Notes: generated by a model not told the origin, from the letters alone. Shown: positions 14,672 to 23,656, counted from the stretch's first letter. The stretch is DNA of 64,000 nt from Glaciihabitans tibetensis (GCF_003003265.1 NZ_PVTL01000001.1:186001-250000), one strand, 5' to 3'. A program made the numbers and translations.

Positions 14672-17215
14672 CTAGCTTGCGTCCTTCGCCTGCGCGAGAA
14701 GGGCACGTTCGACCCCGGCGAGGTTCTCGACCATCAGCCGGCGCAGGGCCGGGATGTCGTCGTTGGCCTCGAGCCAGGCCCGCGTGGCGTCGACCAGGGA
14801 CTGCGAGGCGAGCGCCGCGGGGTAGAACCCCACAACAAAGGCCTGCGCGATGGCGTAGCTGCGGGTCGTCCAGATCTCTTTGACGGCCGCGAAGTACGGC
14901 TCGATGAGGCTCTGCAGAGGAGCGGGATCGTTGACGTGGCCGTAGCCGAGGGTGATGTTGCGCACGATCGCGTTCGGCAGCTTGTCGCTGTCCGCGACGG
15001 AATCGAACACCCGGCGCTTGCCGTCGGCGGTGGGAATCGTGGCACTGGCCCGGGCCGCCGACTGCTGGCCGTTGGCGGTGTTGTCCGCCGCGAGTGCTTC
15101 ATCGATGTCGGCCTGGGTGGCAGCGCCGCCCAGGACGAGGCCCTCGAGGAGCTCCCAGCTGAGGTCGGCGTCGATCTCGAGCCCGGGAAGGCTCTGCGTG
15201 CCGTCGCGCAGATCCCGCAGGATTGCGGTGTGCGTTTCGGTGGAGGCGAGGTTGGCGAAGAACTTCACAAACTGGAACTGCGCGTCAGAGCCGTGTTCCG
15301 CGCCCTGAGCGAGGGCCCAGAGGGTGTCACCGATGAACTCGATCGCCGCGGCGCGCTCGATGGGGTCGACGTACATGCGGGCGACCGTGCCGAGCTGCCC
15401 CAGGGTGGTGCGCAGGGTCGTGCTCTCGGACTCCGTCGCGATGTTGTTCAGCACCAGGTGCACGTAGTCGCTCGGCCGCGTTTCCGCGTCCCTGGTCGAA
15501 TCCCAGACGGAACCCCACACGATGGATCGCGCGAGCGGGTTCTCGATGCCCGCCAGGTTGTTCATGGCGGTGGAGAGGGATGTCTCGTCCAAACGGATCT
15601 TCGCGTAGGCCAGATCATCGTCGTTGAGGAGAACCAGGGCGGGACGAGTGAGTCCCACGAGCTCCGCAACCTCGGTGCGCTCGCCGTCGACGTCGAGCTC
15701 CACCCGGTGGGTGCGCGCCAGCGTGCCGTCGGTGAGCTCGTAGAAACCGATCGCGAGGCGGTGCGGGCGGATCGTGGGATAGTTGCTTGCGGCGGACTGG
15801 AGCACGGCAAACGATGTGATCGTGCCCGCGGCATCCGTTTCAATATCAGGGCGAAGCGTGTTGACCCCCGCCGTTTCGAGCCAGAGCTGCGCCCAGTGGC
15901 TCAGGTCGCGGCCGCTCGTGGTCTCCAGTTCGGTGAGCAGGTCAGACAGCTCGGTGTTACCGAACTCGTGCTTCTTGAAGTACGCGGCCACGCCGGCGAA
16001 GAACGCGTCGATGCCGACCCAGGCGACGAGCTGCTTGAGCACCGATCCGCCCTTGGCGTAGGTGATGCCGTCGAAGTTGACCTGGACGTCCTCGAGGTCG
16101 TTGATCGTCGCGACGACCGGGTGGGTGGACGGCAGCTGGTCCTGGCGGTAGGCCCAGCTCTTCTCCATCGCCTGGAACGTGGTCCACGCCCCGGTCCACT
16201 CAGTCGCTTCCGCGGTCGCGATGGTGGAGGCCCACTCGGCGAACGACTCGTTCAGCCAGAGGTCGTTCCACCACTTCATGGTCACCAGGTCGCCGAACCA
16301 CATGTGCGCGAGCTCGTGCAGGATGGTGACGACCCGGCGTTCCTTGATCGCGTCGGTGACCTTCGACCGGAACACGTAGGTCTCGGTGAAGGTGACCGCT
16401 CCGGCGTTCTCCATTGCGCCCGCGTTGAACTCGGGTACGAACAGCTGGTCGTACTTCTCGAACGGGTAGGCGTAGTCGAACTTCTCCTCGTAGTAGGCGA
16501 AGCCCTGACGCGTCTTTTCAAAGATGTAGTCGGAGTCAAGGAACTGGCTGAGCGACTTGCGCGCGAACAACCCGAGGGGGATGACCCGGCCGTCACGGCT
16601 GGTGAGCTCGCTGCGTACCTCGGCGTAGGGACCGGCGATCAGGGCGGTGATGTAGCTCGAGATGACCGGCGTGGGGGAGAAGCTCCAGACCGCACGACGA
16701 TTGTCGAGGCGCTCGGGCTGCGGAGTCGGGGAGTTGCTCACGACGGCCCATTCGGAGGGCGCGGTCACGGTGAACTGGAACGTCGCCTTCAGGTCGGGCT
16801 GTTCGAAGACGGCGAACACCCGGCGGCTGTCGGGCACCTCGAACTGGGAGTAGAGATAGACCTCGCCGTCGACCGGGTCGACGAAACGGTGGAGGCCCTC
16901 GCCGGTGTTGGTGTACTCGGCGTCGGCAACCACGGTGAGCACGTTGGTTTCGGCGAGATTGTCGAGCTGGATGCGAATGCCGTCGCTCACGATCGCCGGG
17001 TCGAGCTCGGTTCCGTTGAGGGTGATCGAGTGCACCGTGCGGGTGATCGCGTCGATGAAGGTCGAAGCACCCGCGGTCGCGTCGAAGCGCACGGTTGTTG
17101 TGCTTGCGAAGGTTTCCTCCCCGGTCGTCAGATCGAGGGTGACGTCATAACACTTGACCGCGATGAGCGCTTTGCGCTCCTGGGCCTCGACACGGGTGAG
17201 GTTCTCTCCTGGCAC
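14672..17215 (-). CDS. pepN: Aminopeptidase N (M1 family)
   Basis: This 847-residue cytosolic zinc metallopeptidase has the actinobacterial PepN length. The exopeptidase motif GAMEN (in NAGAMENAGAVTF) lies at about residues 265-269. The zinc site HELAHMW starts at H300, with the third ligand in WLNESFAEW. The N-terminal saddle and the C-terminal ERAP1-like helical domain are complete, ending GVERALLAQAKDAS. It removes N-terminal residues during peptide turnover. A hairpin lies directly downstream. Confidence 0.96.
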   Translation of the reverse strand: MPGENLTRVEAQERKALIAVKCYDVTLDLTTGEETFASTTTVRFDATAGASTFIDAITRTVHSITLNGTELDPAIVSDGIRIQLDNLAETNVLTVVADAEYTNTGEGLHRFVDPVDGEVYLYSQFEVPDSRRVFAVFEQPDLKATFQFTVTAPSEWAVVSNSPTPQPERLDNRRAVWSFSPTPVISSYITALIAGPYAEVRSELTSRDGRVIPLGLFARKSLSQFLDSDYIFEKTRQGFAYYEEKFDYAYPFEKYDQLFVPEFNAGAMENAGAVTFTETYVFRSKVTDAIKERRVVTILHELAHMWFGDLVTMKWWNDLWLNESFAEWASTIATAEATEWTGAWTTFQAMEKSWAYRQDQLPSTHPVVATINDLEDVQVNFDGITYAKGGSVLKQLVAWVGIDAFFAGVAAYFKKHEFGNTELSDLLTELETTSGRDLSHWAQLWLETAGVNTLRPDIETDAAGTITSFAVLQSAASNYPTIRPHRLAIGFYELTDGTLARTHRVELDVDGERTEVAELVGLTRPALVLLNDDDLAYAKIRLDETSLSTAMNNLAGIENPLARSIVWGSVWDSTRDAETRPSDYVHLVLNNIATESESTTLRTTLGQLGTVARMYVDPIERAAAIEFIGDTLWALAQGAEHGSDAQFQFVKFFANLASTETHTAILRDLRDGTQSLPGLEIDADLSWELLEGLVLGGAATQADIDEALAADNTANGQQSAARASATIPTADGKRRVFDSVADSDKLPNAIVRNITLGYGHVNDPAPLQSLIEPYFAAVKEIWTTRSYAIAQAFVVGFYPAALASQSLVDATRAWLEANDDIPALRRLMVENLAGVERALLAQAKDAS

Positions 17216-17329
17216 GACTTGCTCCTTTAAAACGGAATATTTGTCCGTTGACCAGCCTAATGCGGTGAACCTGCGGGCAGTCCCGGCGCGCGCGGGTGGA
17301 TGCAGCTCGTGCGAAACAATGCAGCCTGG

Positions 17330-18109
17330 CTACCAAGTTTCATCCCCGCGGATCACGACATCACTGCCCCCGTCCACGAATATGACCTGGCCACAGACAT
17401 GGGTGTTCTCGGGACCAGCGAGCCAGGCCAGCAGCCGGGCGGGAACGATGGGTTCTGCGAATCCCCCGAGTGGCATCGGAACGCCCGTGCGTATCTGCTC
17501 CCGTCCGCGCTCTGTCGCCAGCATGGGTTCGACCATGGGCGTGAGGACGATTCCCGGGGCGATTGCGTTGAGGGGGATGTTGGCACCCGCCCAGTCGGAG
17601 GTGGCGGCCGTTCGTCGTATCCACTGGGCAAATGCCTTCTTGGTGGACGCGTACACCCGAGCCGCGAGTTCGGGATGCTTCGCGATCGCGACGGTACGAG
17701 CGAGCGCAGCCCCCTCGTTGCCCGCGCGCATTGCCGCCACGAGTTTGTCGTCGACCGGCAGGAGGCTCGACATAGACGCGACACCGACGGCGCGGGGTGC
17801 CTCGGATCTCGCAAGAAGCGGGCGCAACCCCTCGAGGGTGGCGACCATGCCGAAGTAGTTCACCGCCACTGTGGCGGGCGTCGCATGCGAAAGGCCCGCG
17901 ACGGCGATGATGCCGTCAATGGTGCCGCGGCTCAGCCTGATCACCTCTTCGACCAGCCCGCTTCGACCCTCCGGCGTGCCGAGGTCGACCACAACGTCCG
18001 CCGCGCTGAGGTCAACGCCGATGACGATATCTCCGCGTGCGGTGAGCAACTCAGCGGTCGCCTTGCCAATTCCGGACGCAGCGCCGGTGACTACCACCGT
18101 CCTGGGGAT
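17330..18109 (-). CDS. Short-chain dehydrogenase/reductase; non-canonical start likely
   Basis: This is a classical SDR of 255-259 residues. The cofactor motif is TGAASGIG at the very N-terminus, followed by IAVAGLS (NAG-like), the catalytic Tyr-Lys in YASTKKAF, and a C-terminal VCGQVIFVDGGSDVVIRG. The only canonical start in frame is GTG at 18097, giving MVVTGAASGIG. A GAGGAG ribosome binding site lies at 18121-18116, 6 bases from an ATC at 18109-18107 that would give the more usual MPRTVVVTGAASGIG. An in-frame TAA just upstream rules out a longer product. The substrate is unknown. Confidence 0.85.
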   Translation of the reverse strand: MPRTVVVTGAASGIGKATAELLTARGDIVIGVDLSAADVVVDLGTPEGRSGLVEEVIRLSRGTIDGIIAVAGLSHATPATVAVNYFGMVATLEGLRPLLARSEAPRAVGVASMSSLLPVDDKLVAAMRAGNEGAALARTVAIAKHPELAARVYASTKKAFAQWIRRTAATSDWAGANIPLNAIAPGIVLTPMVEPMLATERGREQIRTGVPMPLGGFAEPIVPARLLAWLAGPENTHVCGQVIFVDGGSDVVIRGDETW

Positions 18110-18170
18110 GGCCCACTCCTCTTAATTCCGGCAGCACAACCGCTCAGGGACAACCGCGGAGGGACACCCA

Positions 18171-18215
18171 CGCAGGTTCCTGGCCGGTGGTAGTGCCACC
18201 GGCCAGGAGCCTGCG
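18171..18215 (-). terminator. Very strong hairpin between two minus-strand genes
   Basis: Two 20-base arms (18171-18190 and 18196-18215) match at 19 of 20 positions around a 5-base loop. The core is CCTGGCCGGTGG. It lies 41 bases after the first copy of the 18272-18943 gene's 3' end and before the SDR gene. There is no U-tract, so it is called a U-less terminator on position and stability. Confidence 0.65.
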
Positions 18216-18255
18216 AGGCAAGCGCGGAAGTCATCGGCGTGCACCCGTGCTGCGA

Positions 18256-18287
18256 CTATTTCAGCTGGAGACTACTTCAGCTGGAGT
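18256..18287 (-). repeat. Two 16-bp tandem copies of a gene 3' end
   Basis: CTATTTCAGCTGGAGA (18256-18271) and CTACTTCAGCTGGAGT (18272-18287) differ at two positions. The second is the end of the coding sequence with its stop codon and the first is a downstream copy. Confidence 0.85.
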
Positions 18288-18943
18288 GCCCGGGGAGCCG
18301 GCGCGGCGGTGGGCTGCGGGCGCAGGATTTCGCTTGTCTCCGCAATCACCTTCGTCAGCAGCTTGACCAGGCGGTCGTCGGGATCGACGACGCACGCCTC
18401 GGCGATGCCGATAACAGATGCACGCAGCATCGCCTCATCAGAGACTGCGATCGGGCGGGGCCGAAAGACCGACTCGTCACCCTCGAACGCGCGCGCCCAC
18501 GCTTCCGCGGTGGGGGCGGTGTTGAGGGCAGCACGCACGGCAAGCCGGGTTCGATCGGTCACTTCGCCCGTGTAGCCGGCCAGCAGTCGCTCGCACCGCA
18601 GGAGCCCCGCCGCGAGCGCCCGCTGCCGAACTTCGTTGGAAATGGGGAGCGCGGTGGAGGCAGCCAGGGCCGAAACTACGAGCGGAACCCGGGGGTCGTT
18701 GCCCACGAGACCGACGACGGAGGGGATCAGCCCGGTGAGTCGTGACCGTGCCTCGTCTGAGGTCACGTCGTTGACCAGCCGGGCCAGGGCCGCAACGGAT
18801 GGATGGGTGCACGCGGGATGATCGCTCCAACGCAGGCCAGCGAGGTATGACGCGTACTCCATGAAGCAGGCGCCGCGACGTGGGTTGCGGTGCCGCCCCG
18901 GAGACAGGACGGGCAGTAGCTGTTCGGTGTTAACCCCTTGCAT
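18272..18943 (-). CDS. Unrecognised protein gene, divergent from a TetR regulator
   Basis: The ATG at 18943 follows AAGGAGG at 8 bases and gives 223 residues (MQGVNTEQLLPVLSPGRHRNP...). The sequence is helical and Ala/Leu-rich. Notable segments are GACFMEYASYLAGLRWSDHPACTHPSVAALARLVND, DEARSRLTGLIPSVVGLVGNDPRVPL and AWARAFEGDESVF. The Cys, His and Trp cluster in ACFMEY...WSDHPACTH is suggestive of a functional site but unproven. No signal or membrane helix is seen. Divergence from the TetR gene suggests control by it. I do not recognise the family. Confidence 0.8.
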   Translation of the reverse strand: MQGVNTEQLLPVLSPGRHRNPRRGACFMEYASYLAGLRWSDHPACTHPSVAALARLVNDVTSDEARSRLTGLIPSVVGLVGNDPRVPLVVSALAASTALPISNEVRQRALAAGLLRCERLLAGYTGEVTDRTRLAVRAALNTAPTAEAWARAFEGDESVFRPRPIAVSDEAMLRASVIGIAEACVVDPDDRLVKLLTKVIAETSEILRPQPTAAPAPRALQLK

Positions 18944-19097
18944 GAGGGCCTCCTTGAGAAGTGACCGGTGATATCCAGTGTGCGCCCGAATATCGATATT
19001 GACTAGACCCTTGCACTCGCCAGTCAAGAGCTAATTTTTCCTCCGAGAACGCGCGAAGATGTGACACACAGCACTACTAGCGCGGAGGTCGATCGGG

Positions 19098-19661
19098 ATG
19101 GTGGATTCACGAATCCTGCAGACGCAGACCGCGCTCTCCAGAGCCATCCTCGAGTTGGCGAGCGAACGCCCGGTCTCGCAGATACCCGTGTCTGAGATAG
19201 CGAGGCGAGCGGGCATCAACCGGGCGACGTTCTACAACCACTACCTCTCCGCGGGAGGACTGCTTGCGGCCGTGGTGGACCGGGAGCTCGATCGGGTGCG
19301 CGAGGCAGACCATGCGTTTCGCGGCCGCCCGGGTGCGCCGCGCGAGGAGGCTACCCGTCGTTCGGTGGAGGCCGTTGTGATGCTCGTGCAGCAACACCGT
19401 CGCATGTTCGAACTCGCATTGCTCGATCCCCAGGATGCGTCGCTGCACCGCGCGCTCGCCGCACACTTCGAGCAATCGTGCCGCGAGCATCTCGCCCGCT
19501 ACGCACTGGAATCGGAGCCCGTGCCCGATGTCGATATCGTCGCGGGCTTTGTCGCAGAGGGAATCGTGGGCGGTATCGAAGCGTGGATCGGCAAGCCGCG
19601 CGTGGAGCCCGAGCGGTTGACGGACGCGATCATGTCCGCGATGCCGCGATGGTGGCGTTAG
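19098..19661 (+). CDS. TetR/AcrR family regulator
   Basis: This 187-residue protein has the N-terminal helix-turn-helix ILELASERPVSQIPVSEIARRAGINRATFYNHYLSAGGLLAAVVDREL (residues 16-63) and a helical ligand domain containing a TetR_C-like EEATRRSVEAVVMLVQQHRRMFELALLD. It is divergent from the gene at 18272-18943 across a 154-base AT-richer intergenic region, which is its likely operator. Its C-terminus (VEPERLTDAIMSAMPRWWR) resembles the WW-containing end of the TetR at 31976-32584. Confidence 0.9.
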   Translation: MVDSRILQTQTALSRAILELASERPVSQIPVSEIARRAGINRATFYNHYLSAGGLLAAVVDRELDRVREADHAFRGRPGAPREEATRRSVEAVVMLVQQHRRMFELALLDPQDASLHRALAAHFEQSCREHLARYALESEPVPDVDIVAGFVAEGIVGGIEAWIGKPRVEPERLTDAIMSAMPRWWR

Positions 19662-19682
19662 GGGCATCCCTAGAATGGGTCT

Positions 19683-20168
19683 ATGCGCATCCATATCGCG
19701 ACCGACCATGCCGGCCTCGAATTCAGCCGGGACCTGCAGGCACATCTCACAGCCGCGGGACACGCCGTTGTCGACCACGGTCCCACCGTCTACGACGCCG
19801 TCGATGACTACCCCAGCTTCTGCATCAATGCTGCCCGCGCCGTCGTTGCCGATCGCGCTGCTGGCGTCGACGCTCTCGGTGTCGTGTTTGGCGGCTCGGG
19901 CAATGGGGAGCAGATCGCGGCGAACAAGGTAGTTGGCGCTCGGGCGGCTCTCGTCTGGAATCTCTCTACCGCCCAATTGGCGCGGGAACACAACGATGCC
20001 AACGTCATTTCCATTGGTGCGCGCCAGCACACCCTTGACGAGGCAACCGCCTTCATCGATGCCTTCATCGGCACCGCGTTCACGGGGGAGGACCGTCACG
20101 TGCGCCGCATCGCGCAGCTCGCCGAGTACGAGACCTCGGGCACAATCGTCGGCCACGAGATTCACTAG
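19683..20168 (+). CDS. rpiB: Ribose-5-phosphate isomerase B
   Basis: This 161-residue protein has the RpiB/LacAB fold: MRIHIATDHAGLEFSRDLQAHL at the N-terminus, the GVVFGGSGNGEQIAANKVVGARAALVWN active-site loop, and LAREHNDANVISIGARQH. It interconverts ribose 5-phosphate and ribulose 5-phosphate in the pentose phosphate pathway. The C-terminal extension VRRIAQLAEYE is typical of the actinobacterial form. It is followed at 2 bases by the glycosylase gene. Confidence 0.95.
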   Translation: MRIHIATDHAGLEFSRDLQAHLTAAGHAVVDHGPTVYDAVDDYPSFCINAARAVVADRAAGVDALGVVFGGSGNGEQIAANKVVGARAALVWNLSTAQLAREHNDANVISIGARQHTLDEATAFIDAFIGTAFTGEDRHVRRIAQLAEYETSGTIVGHEIH

Positions 20169-20170
20169 CG

Positions 20171-21220
20171 ATGCCCGAGGGTCATTCCGTCCATCGCATC
20201 GCCCGCCAGTTCGCGCTGCACTTTGTCGGGCAGTCGGTGACCGCGTCGTCTCCGCAAGGCCGGTTCGCGGCCGGCGCTGCCCAAATTTCGGGGATGCGGA
20301 TGACGGATGCGCGCGCCGTGGGAAAGCAGATGTTTCTCGAGTTCGACGAGAGGCTCTGGCTGCGGGTCCACCTCGGCATGTACGGCGCCTGGGACTTCGC
20401 CGGTGACATCACGGCGGACGCGACGACCGCTTCGGCCAACGGGCGCATGGGGCAGACGAACCAGCGCGGAACAGTGGTTGGGGCCGAGTCAGGCGCCGCG
20501 CCCGTGTCTCCCGCGCCCGCCTCCGCCGCGCCCGCCTCTCCCGCGGCCGGCCAGAACGGCGAGAACGAGGACTCGCTCCACAGCATCGGCGCGCCCCGGC
20601 GCACTCGTCTCCGGATGTCTGAATCGGAGAAGCTGGGTATGCCGCTCGAAACGTTCCCGCCGGAACCGATCGGCGCCGTGCGCGTGCGTCTGCGCACCGA
20701 GGGGGCCGTCGCCGACCTTCGTGGCCCTACGGCCTGCGAGGTTTTGCACCCCGAAGAAGTGCAGGCGGTCATCGCGAAGCTCGGGCCAGACCCGCTGCTG
20801 GATGATGCGGGCGACGGCGAGGACCGTTTTGTGACTGCCGTGAGAAAAAAGCAGACACCGATCGGCCTCATCCTGATGGATCAGGCGGTCGTCAGCGGCA
20901 TCGGAAATGTGTATCGTGCGGAGCTGCTGTTCCGGGCGCGGTTGAACCCGCATACCCCGGGCAAGCTGGTCACGGACGACCTCGCGCGGGCGTTGTGGAA
21001 GGACTGGTCTTACCTGCTCGAACTGGGTGTGCGAACCGGCCAGATGATGACAATGGACGACCTCGACGACGAGGGCTACACCCGCGCACTCGCGAACCGG
21101 GACGACCGCCATTGGGTGTACCACCGCGCTGGCAAGCCGTGTCGGGTCTGCGGCACCGACATCGTGATGGAGCTCGCCGCCGCGCGCAAGCTCTACTACT
21201 GCCCGCACTGCCAGGCCTGA
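20171..21220 (+). CDS. Fpg/Nei-family DNA glycosylase/AP lyase
   Basis: This 349-residue protein starts MPEGHSVHR, giving the catalytic P2 and E3. The H2TH domain lies around GPDPLLDDAGD...LMDQAVVSGIGNVYRAELLFRARLNP. The C-terminal zinc finger is CRVCG with CPHC. MPEGHS and the overall form match the Nei2 group that excises oxidised pyrimidines. A Pro/Ala/Glu-rich insertion (about residues 83-148, containing SPAPASAAPASPAAG) interrupts the N-terminal domain. It probably forms an operon with rpiB and the following amidohydrolase. Confidence 0.92.
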   Translation: MPEGHSVHRIARQFALHFVGQSVTASSPQGRFAAGAAQISGMRMTDARAVGKQMFLEFDERLWLRVHLGMYGAWDFAGDITADATTASANGRMGQTNQRGTVVGAESGAAPVSPAPASAAPASPAAGQNGENEDSLHSIGAPRRTRLRMSESEKLGMPLETFPPEPIGAVRVRLRTEGAVADLRGPTACEVLHPEEVQAVIAKLGPDPLLDDAGDGEDRFVTAVRKKQTPIGLILMDQAVVSGIGNVYRAELLFRARLNPHTPGKLVTDDLARALWKDWSYLLELGVRTGQMMTMDDLDDEGYTRALANRDDRHWVYHRAGKPCRVCGTDIVMELAAARKLYYCPHCQA

Positions 21221-21223
21221 CGC

Positions 21224-22744
21224 GTGAGGCTCAGGAACGCCCGAATCACCGGTGAACCGGTCGACGTGGTGGTGGAGGGCGGGGTGATCGCATCGATCAC
21301 CCCCGCCGGCGGGTCGTTCGCGAACGACGATGCCGTCCGCGACAATGCCGCGGACGACGATGCCGCTCACGGCGACGTCGATCACGGCGACGTCGATCTT
21401 GACGGCCGGTGGCTGACCCCGGGCCTGTGGGACAACCACGTGCACTTCACCCAGTGGACCCTGAGCAGCCGCCGGGTCGATATCTCGGGGGCGGGTTCTG
21501 CGCGGGAGGCGGCAGCGATGGTCGCGTCCGCGATCGCGCGAGCCGGCGACATCACCACCCGGGCACCGTTCATCGCCGTCGGATTCCGAGACGGGCTCTG
21601 GCCGGACGCACCGAACCTGGCCGACCTGGACCTCGCGGTGGGTTCGCGTCCGGTGGTGCTGGTGAGCGCCGACATTCACGCGGTCTGGTTGAACTCAGCT
21701 GCCCTCGACCTCTACGGCTACCGTGGCCACCCGACCGGGCTGCTGCGCGAAGACGTGGCGTTCGACATCGCCCGCCGCATCGACGAGGTTCCCACCGACG
21801 TCGTGGATGTCTGGGTGCGGGATGCCGCGGCTCGCGCGGCTGCCCGCGGCATAGTCGGCATCGTGGACTACGAGATGACCTGGAACGTCGACAACTGGGT
21901 GCGCCGGGTGGCCGCGGGCACCACGTCGTTGCGCGTGGACCTCAGTGTCTACACCGAGCATCTCGACCGCGCGATCGCTCTCGGGCTGCGCACCGGGGCT
22001 CCGTTCGCGGCGGCCGACACCGACCTGCTGACGTTCGGGGGCTTCAAGGTCATCACCGACGGATCGCTCAACACGCGCACGGCTTATTGTGTCGACGAGT
22101 ACCCGGGACTCGCGGGCCACGATCACCCCCACGGACTGCTGACCGTGCCGCAGCACGACCTCGTCCCCCTCATGCGACGCGCGGCCGCGGCGGGCATTGC
22201 GCCGTCCGTGCACGCGATCGGTGACCGCGCGAACGCCCTCGCGCTCGATGCCTTCGAGACCCTCGGCATCGGGGGGAGAATCGAGCACGCCCAGCTGTTG
22301 AGCGACGGCGATATCTCCCGCTTCGCCCGCCTCGGGGTGACCGCCAGCGTGCAGCCGGAGCACGCGCTCGACGACCGCGATGTGGCGGAGAAGTACTGGC
22401 CCGGACGCACCGGTCGCGCGTTTGCGTTGCGCTCACTCCTCGACGCCGGCGCCCAGCTCGCGCTGGGATCCGACGCACCGGTCGCTCCACTCGACCCGTG
22501 GGTCACGATGGCCGCCGCCGTGGGGCGCACCCGCGATGACCGCGAGCCGTGGCATCCCGAACAGGCTATTTCGCTGGACGAGGCGATGAGGGCGTCCAGC
22601 CGAACCACCGTTGCGCCCGGCCAGCGTGCCGATCTCGTGGTCACGGAGGTCGATCCGCGTGGCGCGAGCGCGTCCGACCTGCGTACCATGCCCGTGGCTG
22701 CCACCCTGCTCGGCGGTCGCTTCACGCACACTGACCTCAGGTGA
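21224..22744 (+). CDS. Amidohydrolase family protein (YtcJ-like)
   Basis: This 506-residue protein starts at a GTG 3 bases after the preceding stop. It shows the metal site GLWDNHVHFTQW, the second-half landmarks GFKVITDGSLNTRTAY and APSVHAIGDRANALALDAF, and ALGSDAPVAPLDPW for the catalytic Asp. The C-terminal VAPGQRADLVVTEVDP closes the beta sandwich. This pattern is the amidohydrolase 3 (YtcJ) group; substrates are mostly unknown. An Asp/His/Ala-rich stretch (about residues 29-62) has a duplicated 15-bp unit (CACGGCGACGTCGAT). Confidence 0.87.
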   Translation: MRLRNARITGEPVDVVVEGGVIASITPAGGSFANDDAVRDNAADDDAAHGDVDHGDVDLDGRWLTPGLWDNHVHFTQWTLSSRRVDISGAGSAREAAAMVASAIARAGDITTRAPFIAVGFRDGLWPDAPNLADLDLAVGSRPVVLVSADIHAVWLNSAALDLYGYRGHPTGLLREDVAFDIARRIDEVPTDVVDVWVRDAAARAAARGIVGIVDYEMTWNVDNWVRRVAAGTTSLRVDLSVYTEHLDRAIALGLRTGAPFAAADTDLLTFGGFKVITDGSLNTRTAYCVDEYPGLAGHDHPHGLLTVPQHDLVPLMRRAAAAGIAPSVHAIGDRANALALDAFETLGIGGRIEHAQLLSDGDISRFARLGVTASVQPEHALDDRDVAEKYWPGRTGRAFALRSLLDAGAQLALGSDAPVAPLDPWVTMAAAVGRTRDDREPWHPEQAISLDEAMRASSRTTVAPGQRADLVVTEVDPRGASASDLRTMPVAATLLGGRFTHTDLR

Positions 22745-22796
22745 CCTAGCCCCCGGAGGGCGGTTCGAGCTAACCCGGTTACTTCGAACTGGTCAG

Positions 22797-23285
22797 TTAT
22801 TTTGAGCTGATGTGGGCGAACAGGAACCAGCGGTCCTTGTCGAGGCCGCGCGCGATTTCGATGGCGACGTCCTGGCTGACCGGGTCGAGCTCGGCCAGTT
22901 CTTCGACCGCGGTGCGCACCGAAACCAGCGTCGCATCGATGGAGGCGATGATCTGGGCGATGACCAAATCGGACTGCTGGAACCCTGCATTCAGCACGGG
23001 CGTCGTTGCCTGGGCGCCCACCGTCTGGATGCGAGCGTCGATCGGGAGGCCGAGGGCGACGACCCGTTCTGCAGCGGTATCGGCGTAGTCATGTGCGTGG
23101 TCGACGATGGTGTCGAGCAGTTCGTGAACCGCCTGGAAGTTCGCCCCGCGCACGTGCCAGTGCGCCTGCTTGCCGTCGACGGCGAGAGCCGTGAGGTTGA
23201 CGACAACAGGGCTGAGGAACTGCGCGACACCCGACGTGACGTCCGGGTCGACTGAGCTTTCTGGAACGGTGATGAAGTTGGTCAT
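22797..23285 (-). CDS. dps: Dps-type ferritin-like DNA-binding protein
   Basis: This 162-residue four-helix protein carries the Dps signature KQAHWHVRGANFQAVHELLDTIVDHAHDYADTAAERVVALG, with the ferroxidase ligands His, Asp and Glu in place. QQSDLVIAQIIASIDATLVSVRTAVEEL and QDVAIEIARGLDKDRWFLFAH complete the bundle. It should form 12-mers that store iron and protect DNA from oxidative damage. The 266-base region upstream to the kinase gene holds its promoter but shows no motif I can name. Confidence 0.92.
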   Translation of the reverse strand: MTNFITVPESSVDPDVTSGVAQFLSPVVVNLTALAVDGKQAHWHVRGANFQAVHELLDTIVDHAHDYADTAAERVVALGLPIDARIQTVGAQATTPVLNAGFQQSDLVIAQIIASIDATLVSVRTAVEELAELDPVSQDVAIEIARGLDKDRWFLFAHISSK

Positions 23286-23551
23286 CTCGTGCCTCCCTTT
23301 GCGTTAAGTCTTGGCGAGCGATGAGTCAGCGCTGATGCGCTGCAATGCTTCTGCTGCAACGCTACGCTTCGGCAGATTATTCGCAAGCAAGCGAAGGCTC
23401 CGCTAAGCCGGCCGGTCGGGGCGGGGGTTAGCCCCACGTCGGGTTCGGGCGCCCACCCGATACCGCGCGGGCGGCCGCGCAGCGAGGCTGGGGTATGTCC
23501 GGTAGAACGCCGTCTTCACGCCGGGCGCTGCCACACTACAAGGAGAGACCC

Positions 23552-23656
23552 ATGAGCACCGAACGCATGAGCACCGAACCCATGAGCACCGAACCCGTGA
23601 CCGCTGAACCCATGAGCACCGAACCCGTGAGCACCGAACCCGTGACCGCCGCCCCC
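23552..23656 (+). repeat. Seven 15-bp in-frame tandem repeats at a kinase start
   Basis: The unit is ATGAGCACCGAACCC, repeated seven times with variation. Each unit begins with ATG or GTG in the same frame, coding MSTEP or VTAEP pentapeptides. Repeat-number changes would shift the start point without breaking the frame. Confidence 0.92.

Noticed and set aside
14561..17230. An 889-codon open frame on the plus strand opposite pepN
   Set aside because: It has no recognisable domain, is rich in Arg/Gly/Val/Asp, and mirrors the codon bias of pepN, which has clear motifs on the other strand. It is a high-GC shadow.
23552..23656. CRISPR-like array at the kinase start
   Set aside because: The 15-bp units are contiguous, have no spacers and are in frame, so they are a coding tandem repeat.
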